Source: DATBGE01 sp036558125 (lineage in GTDB: Bacteria > Gemmatimonadota > Gemmatimonadetes > Gemmatimonadales > GWC2-71-9). From it: DNA of 64,000 nucleotides. The notes below the pieces were generated by a model. It was not told where the DNA came from, made no database searches, and was given only the letters and a program-made list of their open reading frames with translations. Numbering within the stretch: the first letter of the stretch is position 1; each line of letters opens with the position of its first letter. The position numbers and the translations under genes are program-made. Location: assembly GCA_036558125.1 (NCBI GenBank), contig DATBGE010000036.1, positions 8,881-72,880 on the forward strand. Direction: 5' to 3'. Shown one piece after another: positions 27,729 to 37,227 of this stretch.

Positions 27729-30386
27729 TCACTCGGTCCGCAGCGTGTTTGCCGGGTCGGCGTGGCTCACCCGGGCGGCGGGGAGCCACGACGCGGCGAG
27801 TGCTGTGATCACCAGCAGGAGCGGAACGGTGAGAAAGGTGAGCGGATCGGAAGGCGCCGTTTCATACAGTAGTGCTCGCATCGCCCGCGTCGCACCGAAC
27901 GCGGCAGCGATACCCAGGGCGAGCCCAACCAGCACCAGCCTCAGACCGTGGCGGACAATCAGCCACTGCACATGAGTCGCTCGCGCGCCGAGCGCAATCC
28001 GGATTCCCATCTCCCTGGTGCGCCGTCGGGCGACCTGCGCTATCACGCCGTACACGCCGACGATCGCCAGAGCCAGCCCAACCGACGCGAAGGCGAGCAG
28101 CAGGGTCATGAAGAATCGCTGGCTCGCAACTGAGCGGGACCAAAGCGCCTCCATCGGATCGATTGAAACGATCGCGAGCTCGGGATCCATCTCGCGCACC
28201 AGCTGGCGCACCGAGGTACCGAGCGTGGTCGGAGGCACCGAGCTGCGCAGCATCAGCGTCATGTACTCGTTCGGCGCCTGCGCGAACGGAGTGAACACCT
28301 CGATCCGGGGCTCGATCGCGAGGCTCGCCTGTCGCTCGCTGCCCACGACGCCGACGATGGTGTACCACACCGACGTGGAATCCGGAACCCGATCAAAGGC
28401 CATGCGCTGGCCAACTGGATCCTGATTCTTGAAGTACTGCCGGGCCAGGGTCTCGTTGATCAGCAGCACCGGCGGCGAGCCGTCCCGGTCCGCATCGGTA
28501 AACACTCTCCCCGATCGCAGCGGGATGCGCATGACGCGGAAATAGTCCGGTGCCGCCGTTCGGTGCACGACCTCCGAGCCATACTCGTCGGCAGGGCGGC
28601 CCGCGATGTGGAAGTCGCTGGTCCACCCCATGCCGGCGAGCGCCGGAGTAACCACCGTCGCGGCTTCGGTCACTCCAGGCAGGGCACGGGCCTTCGCCTG
28701 CAACTCATCGAAGAACCCGATGACCTTGGTCGTGGTGTCGTACTTGGCCGGCGGGAGATTGATCGCGACCGCCAGGACACCCTTCGGGTCAAATCCGGGG
28801 TCAACCTGCTGCAGTCGCCAGAAACTGCGGACCAGAAGCCCTGCTCCCGTGGTCAGCAATAAAGCCAGAGCAATCTCGACTACGACCAGCGTGTTGGCCC
28901 AGCGCCGGATCCGGCTGCCTTCACTCGCGAGACGCCCGCCTTCTTTCAGAATCTCGGCCGGCGCGCGCCGGCCCCGCCAAATGGCGGGCGCGGCACCAAA
29001 CAAGAGGCCGCTCACCGTCGTGACCGCGACCACGTAGCCGACGACCGGCCAGTCGATACCGACATCCTGTATCGGCATCATGCCGGGTGGTTGCAGGGCT
29101 GCGAGTGCACCGGTCCCGAGCCAGCCGAGTAGCAGGCCAGCGAGTCCGCCAAGGGCGGACAGAACCAGGCTCTCGGTGAGCGCCTGCTGGATCAGTCGGC
29201 CCCGTCCCGCGCCAAGCGCCAGCCGCAGCGCCGCTTCTCTTTCCCGGCCCAGAGCCTGGACCAGCAGCAGGTTCCCCACATTGGCGCACGCGATGAGTAG
29301 CAGGAGCAGTACCGAGCCGAGCAGCACCCACAGCGGCTGACGCACCTTTCCGATCAGGAAGTCATGCAATGGCGTGAGGTCGGCGCCCATGACCCGGTTG
29401 GTCGCCGGATACTCGACTTGGAGCTGGCGCACCACGCCCTGGAACTGGGCGTCGGCTTGCTGCTGGGAAACACCGGGCTTCAGTCGCGCTACGACGCGGA
29501 TCCAATGCGCCCGTCTGAAGTGGAGCTGCGAGCGGTCGCCGGCGTCCCATCCGAACGGAGTCCAGAGATCGGCATCCGGCGAGGGAAAGGCGAACTGTTT
29601 GGGCATGACTCCAACGATCTCGGTCGCGACACCGTTGAGATGAACGATTCGCCCTATGACGGCGCGATCCCCCGCGAATTGCCGTTGCCAGAAACCGTAG
29701 CTGATCACCGCGACATGCGAGCTGGAGGCCCAGGTCTCTTCCGGCCGAAAAACCCGGCCAAAGGCGGCAGGCACTCCCAGCACCGAGAAGAAATTCCCGG
29801 TGACGTGCGCCCGCGACACGAGAACGGGGTCCTCGCCGACACTGAGCGTCTGCCGGCTCACTCGGTCGTCGTAAGCGGCAACATCCGCAAAGGCGGGAAC
29901 TCGCTCCTGCCAGTCGAGATAGTTGGCGGGAGCCGCAACCTGCTGGTGCCATCCTTTCTCGGGGTTGTCCTCAGCCAGCATCATCAACTGGTCCGGGGAG
30001 GGGAATGGGAGCGGGCGGAGAATGACGCGATTGACGACGGAGAAGATCGCGGTGTTGGCCCCGATGCCGAGGGCAAGGGTCAGGATCGCGGTCGCGGCGA
30101 GCAGCGGGTTGCGACGAAAGGTCCGCAGGGCATAGCGGGAGTCGGCCACGACATCCTCGAACGATCTCACTCCCCGGCCGTCGCGGTGGGCTTCCTTGAC
30201 CGCGTCGATCCCGCCGAAGGCGATGAGCGCCTCCCGCCGGGCCAGGTCCGCCGGCATTCCGCCCCGAATGTTTTTCGCGGTCTCCATCTCCAGATGGAGC
30301 TGGATCTCGTCGTTCAGCTCCATCTCAGTGGAATCCCGCCGAAACAGCGCCTTCCACCAGCGCGCCATGACCCTGAGCGGTTTCAT
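27729..30386 (-). CDS. ADOP family MacB/FtsX-type permease
   Basis: About 885 residues. The N-terminal cytoplasmic region (about 1-75, ELNDEIQLHLEMETAKN) is typical of permeases linked to PadR genes. Next come a membrane helix with TLALGIGANTAIFSVVN, a MacB-like periplasmic domain, an FtsX block of three helices, and a second periplasmic domain and FtsX block at the C-terminus. This duplicated layout defines the acidobacterial duplicated orphan permeases, which lack a fused or adjacent ATPase; none is seen here. The substrate is unknown. The ATG at 30386 overlaps the PadR stop by one base, implying coupled translation. Confidence 0.93.
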   Translation of the reverse strand: MKPLRVMARWWKALFRRDSTEMELNDEIQLHLEMETAKNIRGGMPADLARREALIAFGGIDAVKEAHRDGRGVRSFEDVVADSRYALRTFRRNPLLAATAILTLALGIGANTAIFSVVNRVILRPLPFPSPDQLMMLAEDNPEKGWHQQVAAPANYLDWQERVPAFADVAAYDDRVSRQTLSVGEDPVLVSRAHVTGNFFSVLGVPAAFGRVFRPEETWASSSHVAVISYGFWQRQFAGDRAVIGRIVHLNGVATEIVGVMPKQFAFPSPDADLWTPFGWDAGDRSQLHFRRAHWIRVVARLKPGVSQQQADAQFQGVVRQLQVEYPATNRVMGADLTPLHDFLIGKVRQPLWVLLGSVLLLLLIACANVGNLLLVQALGREREAALRLALGAGRGRLIQQALTESLVLSALGGLAGLLLGWLGTGALAALQPPGMMPIQDVGIDWPVVGYVVAVTTVSGLLFGAAPAIWRGRRAPAEILKEGGRLASEGSRIRRWANTLVVVEIALALLLTTGAGLLVRSFWRLQQVDPGFDPKGVLAVAINLPPAKYDTTTKVIGFFDELQAKARALPGVTEAATVVTPALAGMGWTSDFHIAGRPADEYGSEVVHRTAAPDYFRVMRIPLRSGRVFTDADRDGSPPVLLINETLARQYFKNQDPVGQRMAFDRVPDSTSVWYTIVGVVGSERQASLAIEPRIEVFTPFAQAPNEYMTLMLRSSVPPTTLGTSVRQLVREMDPELAIVSIDPMEALWSRSVASQRFFMTLLLAFASVGLALAIVGVYGVIAQVARRRTREMGIRIALGARATHVQWLIVRHGLRLVLVGLALGIAAAFGATRAMRALLYETAPSDPLTFLTVPLLLVITALAASWLPAARVSHADPANTLRTE

Positions 30387-30718
30387 CAGCTCGTCCCCAA
30401 CACCCACTCAACGGCGGACACGTAACGACGCCAGCTCTCAGTTTCCGTGCCCAGCGCCGTCCGACCATCGCCAGTCAGCCGGTAATACCGCGCCTTCCGG
30501 TTGTTTTCGGTCGCACCCCACTCGCTCTCGATCCAACCCTTCTGCTCCAGTCGCTGCAGCGCGGGATATAGCGAGCCCTGGTTCACCTCGAGAAGGCCTC
30601 GGGTGAACTGCTCGATGCGCTGGCTGATGCCCCAACCATGCATCGGCTGCAGCGTGAGCGTCTTGAGGATCAGAAGGTCGAGGGTACCGCGAAGGATGTC
30701 GCTGGAAGGCGTGGCCAC
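30386..30718 (-). CDS. PadR family regulator of the adjacent ADOP permease
   Basis: A 110-residue PadR-type winged-helix repressor: LRGTLDLLILKTLTLQPMHG, then the recognition-helix and wing region NQGSLYPALQRLEQKGWI and a short C-terminal dimerisation helix. The gene overlaps the ADOP permease start by one base. An inverted repeat at 30745-30771, just upstream, is a likely autoregulatory operator. The effector is unknown. Confidence 0.92.
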   Translation of the reverse strand: MATPSSDILRGTLDLLILKTLTLQPMHGWGISQRIEQFTRGLLEVNQGSLYPALQRLEQKGWIESEWGATENNRKARYYRLTGDGRTALGTETESWRRYVSAVEWVLGTS

Positions 30719-30744
30719 TGGGAGAGCCTCTCGCTGTCGATTTC

Positions 30745-30771
30745 CGACAGAACGTCAGGGTCTTTCTGTCG
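30745..30771. promoter_or_regulatory. Inverted repeat upstream of PadR/ADOP operon
   Basis: CGACAGAA (30745-30752) and TTCTGTCG (30764-30771) form a perfect 8+8 dyad with 11 bases between. Flanking TTT/AAA extends it, with one unpaired base. The dyad starts 27 bases before the padR ATG (30718). A TTGACT on the minus strand lies beside it, but no good -10 was found at a normal distance. It is the probable PadR operator by position. Confidence 0.5.
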
Positions 30772-30820
30772 AAAGTCAAGAGGAGCTGAGCCCCTGCTCC
30801 AAGGGTCTCTGAGCTCAGGA

Positions 30821-30852
30821 TTGACCAGATTGCGCCTTATATGTACAGTACA
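30821..30852 (+). promoter_or_regulatory. Promoter and palindromic operator of the MarR gene
   Basis: -35 TTGACC (30821-30826), 17-base spacer, -10 TACAGT (30844-30849). The -10 is embedded in the perfect palindrome TGTAC-A-GTACA (30842-30852). The predicted transcription start falls at about the A of the ATG at 30856, so the message may be leaderless. The palindrome is a natural MarR-type autoregulatory site. Confidence 0.5.
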
Positions 30853-30855
30853 GGC

Positions 30856-31296
30856 ATGAACAATAAACCTGCGGTCACCGAGTTGAACGTTGATGAGGCC
30901 CTGCTCTTTCAACTAATGGACGCCGCCGAGGCCTTGGAGCGGCGTATGGATAGCGCGTTGGGTAAGGTGGGTCTGTCGGGTGCCAAGGCCAGCGTCCTCC
31001 ATGCGTTGGGACAAGGAGACGAAGCCCTGACCCTGAGCCAGCTGGCAGATGAGAATTGCTGCGTCAGGTCGAACATCACCCAGCTGGTGGACCGGCTGGA
31101 GGCTGACGGCCTGGTTCGCCGGGTCAACGATCCGGATGACCGCCGAATCAAAAGGGCTGCGCTAACCGTAGCGGGCAGGAAAGCCTATGAGGATGCGATC
31201 AGAGTCATCGAATTGCAGGAACGATCTGTTCAAGACTTGCTCACCGAGGAAGAGATTCGAGTGCTGGGCCGCGCACTGAAAAAGCTGATGGACTAA
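30856..31296 (+). CDS. MarR family transcriptional regulator
   Basis: A 146-residue MarR-type winged-helix regulator. It has dimerisation helices at both ends, a central helix-turn-helix (LSQLADENCCVRSNITQLVD) and a wing (VRRVNDPDDRRIKRAALT). A Cys-Cys pair sits in the helix-turn-helix region and could make it redox- or electrophile-sensitive. It is 235 bases upstream of, and in line with, an RND tripartite pump, so it is likely to control the pump. The start is taken at the ATG at 30856; an in-frame ATG at 30841 lies inside the proposed promoter. Confidence 0.88.
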   Translation: MNNKPAVTELNVDEALLFQLMDAAEALERRMDSALGKVGLSGAKASVLHALGQGDEALTLSQLADENCCVRSNITQLVDRLEADGLVRRVNDPDDRRIKRAALTVAGRKAYEDAIRVIELQERSVQDLLTEEEIRVLGRALKKLMD

Positions 31297-31313
31297 GGGT
31301 TTAGCTTTTTTTT
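31279..31313 (+). terminator. Putative intrinsic terminator after the MarR gene
   Basis: AAAAAGCT (31279-31286) can pair with AGCTTTTT (31303-31310), followed by further T residues to 31313 (eight T in total). The stem is AT-rich and its 5' arm lies inside the end of the gene, so strength is doubtful. Confidence 0.4.
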
Positions 31314-31354
31314 GAAGTGGTACTTCAGGACTGGATTATATAGGTAAGTATTAT

Positions 31355-31376
31355 GCAGTTACAGAAGTGTTACTGC
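31355..31376. promoter_or_regulatory. Imperfect inverted repeat upstream of the RND pump genes
   Basis: GCAGTTAC (31355-31362) and GTTACTGC (31369-31376) pair at seven of eight positions around a six-base centre. They lie in an AT-rich gap 156 bases before the pump's first gene. The site differs from the MarR palindrome at 30842, so it may be a second regulator site or chance. Confidence 0.3.
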
Positions 31377-31531
31377 GAAGGTGGGTTTTAGCGCCTCTTG
31401 GCAGTGGTGATCCAATCACTGCGCATCATGTCGAGAAGGGTAAGTCTGGATCGACTAGTAGGTAGGATCAGGAATCCTGTTTGTCCGACTACAGGGACGA
31501 CCAAGAAAGTCATACGCTGAGGAGAAGAGCC

Positions 31532-32653
31532 ATGAGTCGTGGTTTCCGCTATTCCGCCGGTTGGTCCGGACCCTCCGTTCTGCTCGCCCTGGTGCTGTTG
31601 ACTGGCGGGGCGCTGGCAGCCTGGAAGAGTGCCTCCATCCGAAAGTCCAATGAGGCATCCGCCCACCAGCCGGAGCAGGTCATGGCGGTCACGACTGCCG
31701 TGGCAGTAGTGCGCCCGTATCGCCAGACCACGACTTCGATCGGGACGGTCCTGGCCATGCGTTCCATTACGCTGAAGAACGAGCTCGCCGGCACGGTGCG
31801 TAAGGTGAACCTCTCTCCGGGGCAGATCGTCCAGGAGGGCACCGTTCTCGTGGGACTCGACGTCGCCGTTGAGGAGGCGGACCTCCAGGCCCAGCAGGCC
31901 CGGGCCGCCCTTGCCGAAACCACGCTCGAGCGCTTGAAGCGGTTGCAGGCAGCCAAGGCCACCTCCCAGGAGGAAGTGGATCAGGCAAGCGCGGCGCGCG
32001 ATGTGGCACTGGCCGAAACCGCTCGCATCAAGGCGGTCATTGGCCGCAAGACGATCCGTGCCCCATTCCGGGCCCGGATCGGCATTTCGGACGTACACGT
32101 CGGCCAGTACCTCGCCGAGGGCACCGATATCACGACGCTGCAAGGGGTCGAGCGGGCGGCGAATGTGGATTTCACCGTGGCCCAAAGTGTCGCGGCAGCC
32201 TTGCGGCCAGGGAACATGATCGCGGTGATCGGTCCGGATGACTCGACCCCCCTGCCGGCAAGAATCACGGCGATCGACGCCAGAGTCGATCCCACGACCC
32301 GTAACGCCCTGGTCCGAGCCGAACTGACGTCGCGAGCCCCGGCGCCTGGCGCCTCGGTTCGAGTGGAAATCCCGGTGGGGGCAACAACCAGTGCGGTGGC
32401 GATCCCGGTCAGCGCCCTGCGCAAGGGCCCGGGCGGTGATCACGTGTTCGTGATTGCCCCGGATTCGACGGGCAAGCCGCGCGCCCATGAGCGCCCCGTC
32501 GTGAGCGGGCCGGCGACGGACGACGAGATCCTGATCATTTCGGGCCTTCAGCCGAACGAGGTAGTTGCGACCTCCGGGTCGTTCAAGCTGCGTGAAGGCG
32601 TCCTGATCGCCGCCGCGGCCGATTCAGCCAACAGCGCCAACGGGAAGCAGTAA
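31532..32653 (+). CDS. RND efflux periplasmic adaptor (membrane fusion protein)
   Basis: About 373 residues. An N-terminal membrane anchor (VLLALVLLTGGALAAW) is followed by a barrel-sandwich hybrid (TVRKVNLSPGQIVQEGTVLV), a helical hairpin (about 105-150), the second half lipoyl segment (IRAPFRARIGISDVHVGQYL), and beta-barrel and membrane-proximal domains. It bridges the inner-membrane pump to the outer-membrane channel. The ATG at 31532 has GGAG eight bases upstream. It is the first of three co-directional pump genes. Confidence 0.92.
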   Translation: MSRGFRYSAGWSGPSVLLALVLLTGGALAAWKSASIRKSNEASAHQPEQVMAVTTAVAVVRPYRQTTTSIGTVLAMRSITLKNELAGTVRKVNLSPGQIVQEGTVLVGLDVAVEEADLQAQQARAALAETTLERLKRLQAAKATSQEEVDQASAARDVALAETARIKAVIGRKTIRAPFRARIGISDVHVGQYLAEGTDITTLQGVERAANVDFTVAQSVAAALRPGNMIAVIGPDDSTPLPARITAIDARVDPTTRNALVRAELTSRAPAPGASVRVEIPVGATTSAVAIPVSALRKGPGGDHVFVIAPDSTGKPRAHERPVVSGPATDDEILIISGLQPNEVVATSGSFKLREGVLIAAAADSANSANGKQ

Positions 32654-32690
32654 GCGCTTCACCACGAAATCACGGACCTCGAGAACTCCG

Positions 32691-35600
32691 ATGCGTTCTT
32701 TTACCGACATCTTCATCAAACATCCCGTCCTGGCGGTGGTGGTCAATCTGGTCATCCTGCTGGTGGGATACCGGTCCATCAGCTCGTTGCCGGTGCAGCA
32801 GTACCCGAAGATCGAAAGCTCCCAGATCCTGATCACGACGGTGTACTACGGCGCCAGCGCCGAGACCGTTCGCGGGTTCTTGACGACGCCGATCGAGCGG
32901 GCCGTGTCGGCGATCAGCGGAGTCGACTACGTCGAATCCACCAGCCGAGCCGGGGTCAGCAGCATCACGATCCACTTGAAGCTGAACCACAACAGCACCA
33001 CCGGCCTGGCCGAGGTTACCGCTCGTCTGCAGCAGGTTCGGGCAGAGCTTCCCGCCGAGGCCCAGCCTCCCGTCGTGGAGGTCCAGCGGGCAGACCGTCC
33101 CTACGCCTCGTTCTATATGAGCTTCACCTCGAGCGAGCGGGACATCCCTGCCCTGACCGACTGGCTGACCCGAAACATGCAGCCCCAGCTGTCCACTTTG
33201 TCCGGGGTGCAGCGGGTGGACGTGGTCGGCGGGACGCCCATCGCCATGCGGATCTGGATCGATCCCGACAAACTGGCGGCGCTCAACCTGGCTCCAGGCG
33301 ACGTTCAGGCCGCGTTGCAGCGCAACAACTTCCTGGCGGCAGTTGGACAGACCAAGAACGACCTGGTCCAGGTCAACCTGCTCGCGAACACCGATCTGCG
33401 CTCTCCGGAAGAGTTCAAGAACTTGATCGTGGCCGACCGGAACGGCGCGGTAGTGCGCCTCTCGGACGTCGCCAAGGTCGAGCTGGGAGCCGAGGAAGCC
33501 GACTTCATCACCAAGTTCAGCGACAAGGAAGCGGTCTACCTGGGCATCTGGCCGGTGATCGGCGTAAACGAGATCGAAGTCGCCCACCGGTTGCACGCCG
33601 AGATGGACAAGATCCGGCCGACGCTGCCCAAGGACATCGACATGCAGCTGGCGTACGACGCCACGGTGTTCATGGAGGACGCGCTGCATGAAATCACCAA
33701 AACGTTGATCGAGACGATCCTGATCGTTGCCGTGGTGGTGTTCCTGTTCATGGGCTCGCTCCGCACCGCGATCGTGCCGCTCGTGGCCATCCCGATTTCG
33801 CTGGTGGGTGCCGCGATCGTGATGTACGCCGCCGGATTCAGCCTGAACCTCCTCACCATTCTGGCGATCGTGCTGTCGGTCGGTCTGGTGGTAGACGACG
33901 CCATCGTCGTGGTCGAAAACGTCGAGCGACACGTGAGAGAGGGAAAGAGCCGGATCGACGCCGCGCTGATCGGCGCTCGAGAGCTGGTGGGCCCGATCAT
34001 CGCCATGACCATTACGCTGGCGGCGGTTTACACCCCGATCGGCTTCCAGGGCGGCCTCACCGGATCGCTGTTCCTCGAATTCGCCATCACCCTCGCGGCT
34101 GCGGTGGTGATCTCCGGTGTCGTCGCGGTGACGCTTTCGCCGATGATGAGCTCGAAACTGGTGCACGAGCACGGCCAGGAGGGACGGCTCACCAAGCTGG
34201 TGAACCGGGGCTTCGACGCGCTGCGCCGCCGCTACGAGAAACTCCTGGACGGTGCCTTGACGATGCGGGGGTCGATCGTCGTCGCCTCCCTCCTGGTCAT
34301 GGTCGGCGCCTGGCCTCTCTATCACTTCTCGCGGCGTGAGCTGGCGCCGATTGAAGACCAGAGTCACATCAGCCTCTTCATGCAGGCCTCGCCCGATGCG
34401 TCGCTCGCCGCATCCAACCGGGCGTCGCTTCAGGTGGTGAAGGCTGTCACCAGCTTCCCCGAGGCCAAGTTCATGTGGTCGCTGACCGCGAACTGGGGCG
34501 GATTCGGCGGCATGGTCGCCAAGGACTGGCACCAGCGGAAGCAGACCACCGAGCAATTGTACGGGCAGGTATACGGTGCGGTATCGCAGATCCCGGGCCT
34601 GCAGGTATTCCCCCGTCTTGATCCGCCGCTTCCCACACCCGGCCAGTACGATGTCGAGATGGTGCTGGCAAGTGACCTGCCCCCGGAGCAGATGCTGCAG
34701 ACCGTCGGCCAGGTGCTCGGCGCCGGTTGGCAGAGCGGCAAGTTCCTGTATGTGGACACCGACCTGAAGATCGATCTTCCCGAGGCGCGCGTGGTCATCG
34801 ATCGCGACCAGGTGGCCGACCTGGGTCTCGACCTGGCCAGCGTCGGGCGGGAGCTGGGCACCTTGCTTGGCGGCGGCTATGTGAACCGCTTCAACTACTT
34901 CGACCGCAGCTACAAGGTCATCCCGCAGATCGGCGAGGCTGGCCGTACCACGGTGGGACCGCTGCTGGATCTCAAGATCAAGACGCCGGACGGGAAGCTG
35001 GTTCCGGTCTCGACCTTCACCCACATCGAGTCGAGCACGGCGCCCCGCACCTTGAACCGGTTCCAGCAGCGGAACGCTGTCCGGATTTTCGGTGGCGTGC
35101 GTCCCGGTATCACCAAGGAGGAAGGGCTCCGGGTGCTGGAAGACGCTGCGCGGGCCGTAGCACCCCCGGGCGTGGGGCTGGACTATGCCGGCGAATCGCG
35201 GCAGATCCGGCTCGAGGGATCGTCGCTCACGGTGACGCTCGGGTTCGCGGTGATTCTGATTTACCTCGTGCTGGCTGCTCAATTCCTGAGCTTCCGGGAT
35301 CCCCTGATCGTTCTGGTGGGATCGGTGCCGCTCGCCATCTCCGGCGCGCTGATCTTCAGTTTCCTCGATCTCACGACGATCAACATCTATTCCCAGGTCG
35401 GGTTGATCACATTGGTTGGCCTGATCGCAAAGAACGGAATTCTGATCGTGCAGTTCGCGAATAGGCTACAGACTCACGGCATGACCAAGATGGATGCGAT
35501 CCGTGAGGCTTCACTGACGCGGCTTCGCCCGGTGTTGATGACTTCGGCCGCGACCGTCTTCGGACATTTCCCGCTCGTGTTGGCGACGGGCCCCGGCTCG

Positions 35601-35789
35601 GCGGCCCGGAACAGCATCGGTATCGTCCTGGTTACCGGCATGACCCTGGGCACGATCTTCACCTTGTTCGTGGTCCCGGTGTTCTACTCACTGATCGCGG
35701 AGCAGCACCAGCCCAGTGAGATTGACGAGAGCGAGACCTTGTCGTTCGGCTCAGAGGCGGTGGCGGTGGAGGGGGCAGCTCATGCGTAA
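32691..35789 (+). CDS. RND efflux transporter (HAE1/AcrB type)
   Basis: A 1,032-residue proton-driven RND pump: twelve membrane helices with two large periplasmic loops. The central-helix proton-relay pair DD is at about residue 401 (VGLVVDDAIVVVENVERH). The N-terminus FIKHPVLAVVVNLVILLVG is typical of the multidrug (HAE1) branch. It starts 37 bases after the adaptor gene, and its end overlaps the outer-membrane factor gene by eight bases. Substrate class cannot be set from sequence. Confidence 0.95.
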   Translation: MRSFTDIFIKHPVLAVVVNLVILLVGYRSISSLPVQQYPKIESSQILITTVYYGASAETVRGFLTTPIERAVSAISGVDYVESTSRAGVSSITIHLKLNHNSTTGLAEVTARLQQVRAELPAEAQPPVVEVQRADRPYASFYMSFTSSERDIPALTDWLTRNMQPQLSTLSGVQRVDVVGGTPIAMRIWIDPDKLAALNLAPGDVQAALQRNNFLAAVGQTKNDLVQVNLLANTDLRSPEEFKNLIVADRNGAVVRLSDVAKVELGAEEADFITKFSDKEAVYLGIWPVIGVNEIEVAHRLHAEMDKIRPTLPKDIDMQLAYDATVFMEDALHEITKTLIETILIVAVVVFLFMGSLRTAIVPLVAIPISLVGAAIVMYAAGFSLNLLTILAIVLSVGLVVDDAIVVVENVERHVREGKSRIDAALIGARELVGPIIAMTITLAAVYTPIGFQGGLTGSLFLEFAITLAAAVVISGVVAVTLSPMMSSKLVHEHGQEGRLTKLVNRGFDALRRRYEKLLDGALTMRGSIVVASLLVMVGAWPLYHFSRRELAPIEDQSHISLFMQASPDASLAASNRASLQVVKAVTSFPEAKFMWSLTANWGGFGGMVAKDWHQRKQTTEQLYGQVYGAVSQIPGLQVFPRLDPPLPTPGQYDVEMVLASDLPPEQMLQTVGQVLGAGWQSGKFLYVDTDLKIDLPEARVVIDRDQVADLGLDLASVGRELGTLLGGGYVNRFNYFDRSYKVIPQIGEAGRTTVGPLLDLKIKTPDGKLVPVSTFTHIESSTAPRTLNRFQQRNAVRIFGGVRPGITKEEGLRVLEDAARAVAPPGVGLDYAGESRQIRLEGSSLTVTLGFAVILIYLVLAAQFLSFRDPLIVLVGSVPLAISGALIFSFLDLTTINIYSQVGLITLVGLIAKNGILIVQFANRLQTHGMTKMDAIREASLTRLRPVLMTSAATVFGHFPLVLATGPGSAARNSIGIVLVTGMTLGTIFTLFVVPVFYSLIAEQHQPSEIDESETLSFGSEAVAVEGAAHA

Positions 35790-37227
35790 TTCCTTGCTGC
35801 TCGGAATCCTCGTGGTGACAGCCTGCGCTTCGAGCCCGGCCTACCAGCCGCCTCCTGTGCAGGTACCGTCGGAGTACCGCGAGACGAAGGTCTCTCAGGA
35901 TAGTTCTGTCCACATGGTGCCCTCGGTCCGTGAGGATGAGCGGACCCAGGATGCCGCGGATTGGCATGAGCTGGGCGACACCACGCTGACCCGGCTCGTG
36001 CATGAAGTGCTGAACTCGAATCTCGACATCCGGACCGCCGAGGCGCGGTTGCGGGGCGCTAGGGCCGCGCGGACCAGCGCAGTCCTGGAGCTCACGCCGA
36101 CGGTAAACCTGGGCGGGAGCTATACCCGTGAGCGTCTGTCGAGCGCGGCTTTCCCGGGTGCCTCGGGACCGTTCCCTGACCAGTCCGTCTGGGATGCCGG
36201 CTTCGATGCCTCGTGGGAGTTTGACCTGTTCGGCCGGCTGCGTCGCAACATCCAGGCGCAGGGAGCCTTCGAGGAAGCCTCGAAGGAGGATCTGCGGAAT
36301 GTCCAGGTTCTCCTTACTGCCGAGTTGGCTCGGGCTTACTTCGAGCTTCGGGGCGCGCAGGAACGACTCGCCGTTGCCCGCAGCAATGCGGAGAATCAGA
36401 CGCGCTCGCTCGAGGTGACCCAGGAGCGCCTGGATAACGGTCGCGGGACCGCGTTCGATACCGAGCGGGCCAAGGCCCAGTTAGGGACGACGCTGGCGTC
36501 GATCCCTTCCTTTGAGTCACAGGTCGCTGCGGCCCAATATCGGGTCGGCGTGCTGGTGGGGCGGCCTCCCGCACAGGTCGCCACTGAGCTCGACGCGGTG
36601 GTCGATCTCCCGGAGTTGCCGGACACCGTTCCGCTTGCTGAGCCTGATTCGCTGATTCGCCGTCGGCCCGACGTCGGGGCCGCCGAACGGAACCTCGCGG
36701 GCCAGCAGGCCTTGGTCGGCGCGGCAAAAGCGGAGTATCTCCCGCGGATCGTGGTAGCCGGCGGTGCCGGGTTTACCTCATCCAACCTGGATGATCTGAC
36801 TGGCTCGGACACCTTCCGCTACGGCGTGGGCCCCGTCATCTCGCTGCCGCTCAACTGGGGCCGGGTCAAGGCGAACGTGGACCAAACCAAGGCGCTGGCC
36901 GACGAAGCGAAAGCGCAATACGCCCAGACGGTGCTTCTGGCCGAGCAGGATGTGGAGACCGCTCTCTCCCGTTACCGCACCTCCCGCAGCAGGGTCGAGC
37001 GGCTCCGGGAAGCGGCCGTCGCGAGTGCCGCGGCTGCGGAGCTGGCACGGCTCCGCTTCTCCGAGGGAGTCACCGACTTCCTCCAGGTGCTCGATGCCGA
37101 GCGCACACAATTGGGCGCGGAGGATGACTTGGCGCAGGGACGGACCGATGCCGCGACTGCATACGCGGCGCTCTACAAGGCGTTGGGAGGGAGCTGGCCC
37201 TTCGCCCAGGAGACGACTAACCAGTAG
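35782..37227 (+). CDS. Outer-membrane efflux lipoprotein (NodT/OprM family)
   Basis: About 481 residues. A lipoprotein signal (LLGILVVTACAS, Cys15) precedes two repeated outer-membrane efflux protein domains with long alpha-helical hairpins. RRRPDVGAAERNLAGQQALV is a family hallmark. The ATG at 35782 has a purine-rich GGAGGGGG upstream and overlaps the end of the pump gene. It completes a MexAB-OprM-like tripartite system. Its stop directly abuts the stop of the convergent hypothetical gene. Confidence 0.94.
   Translation: MRNSLLLGILVVTACASSPAYQPPPVQVPSEYRETKVSQDSSVHMVPSVREDERTQDAADWHELGDTTLTRLVHEVLNSNLDIRTAEARLRGARAARTSAVLELTPTVNLGGSYTRERLSSAAFPGASGPFPDQSVWDAGFDASWEFDLFGRLRRNIQAQGAFEEASKEDLRNVQVLLTAELARAYFELRGAQERLAVARSNAENQTRSLEVTQERLDNGRGTAFDTERAKAQLGTTLASIPSFESQVAAAQYRVGVLVGRPPAQVATELDAVVDLPELPDTVPLAEPDSLIRRRPDVGAAERNLAGQQALVGAAKAEYLPRIVVAGGAGFTSSNLDDLTGSDTFRYGVGPVISLPLNWGRVKANVDQTKALADEAKAQYAQTVLLAEQDVETALSRYRTSRSRVERLREAAVASAAAAELARLRFSEGVTDFLQVLDAERTQLGAEDDLAQGRTDAATAYAALYKALGGSWPFAQETTNQ

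Noticed and set aside
32670..35282. An 870-codon open frame antisense to the RND pump gene
   Set aside because: High GC gives long antisense open frames. The product is low-complexity His/Arg/Asp-rich with no family likeness, while the plus strand is a perfect RND pump.
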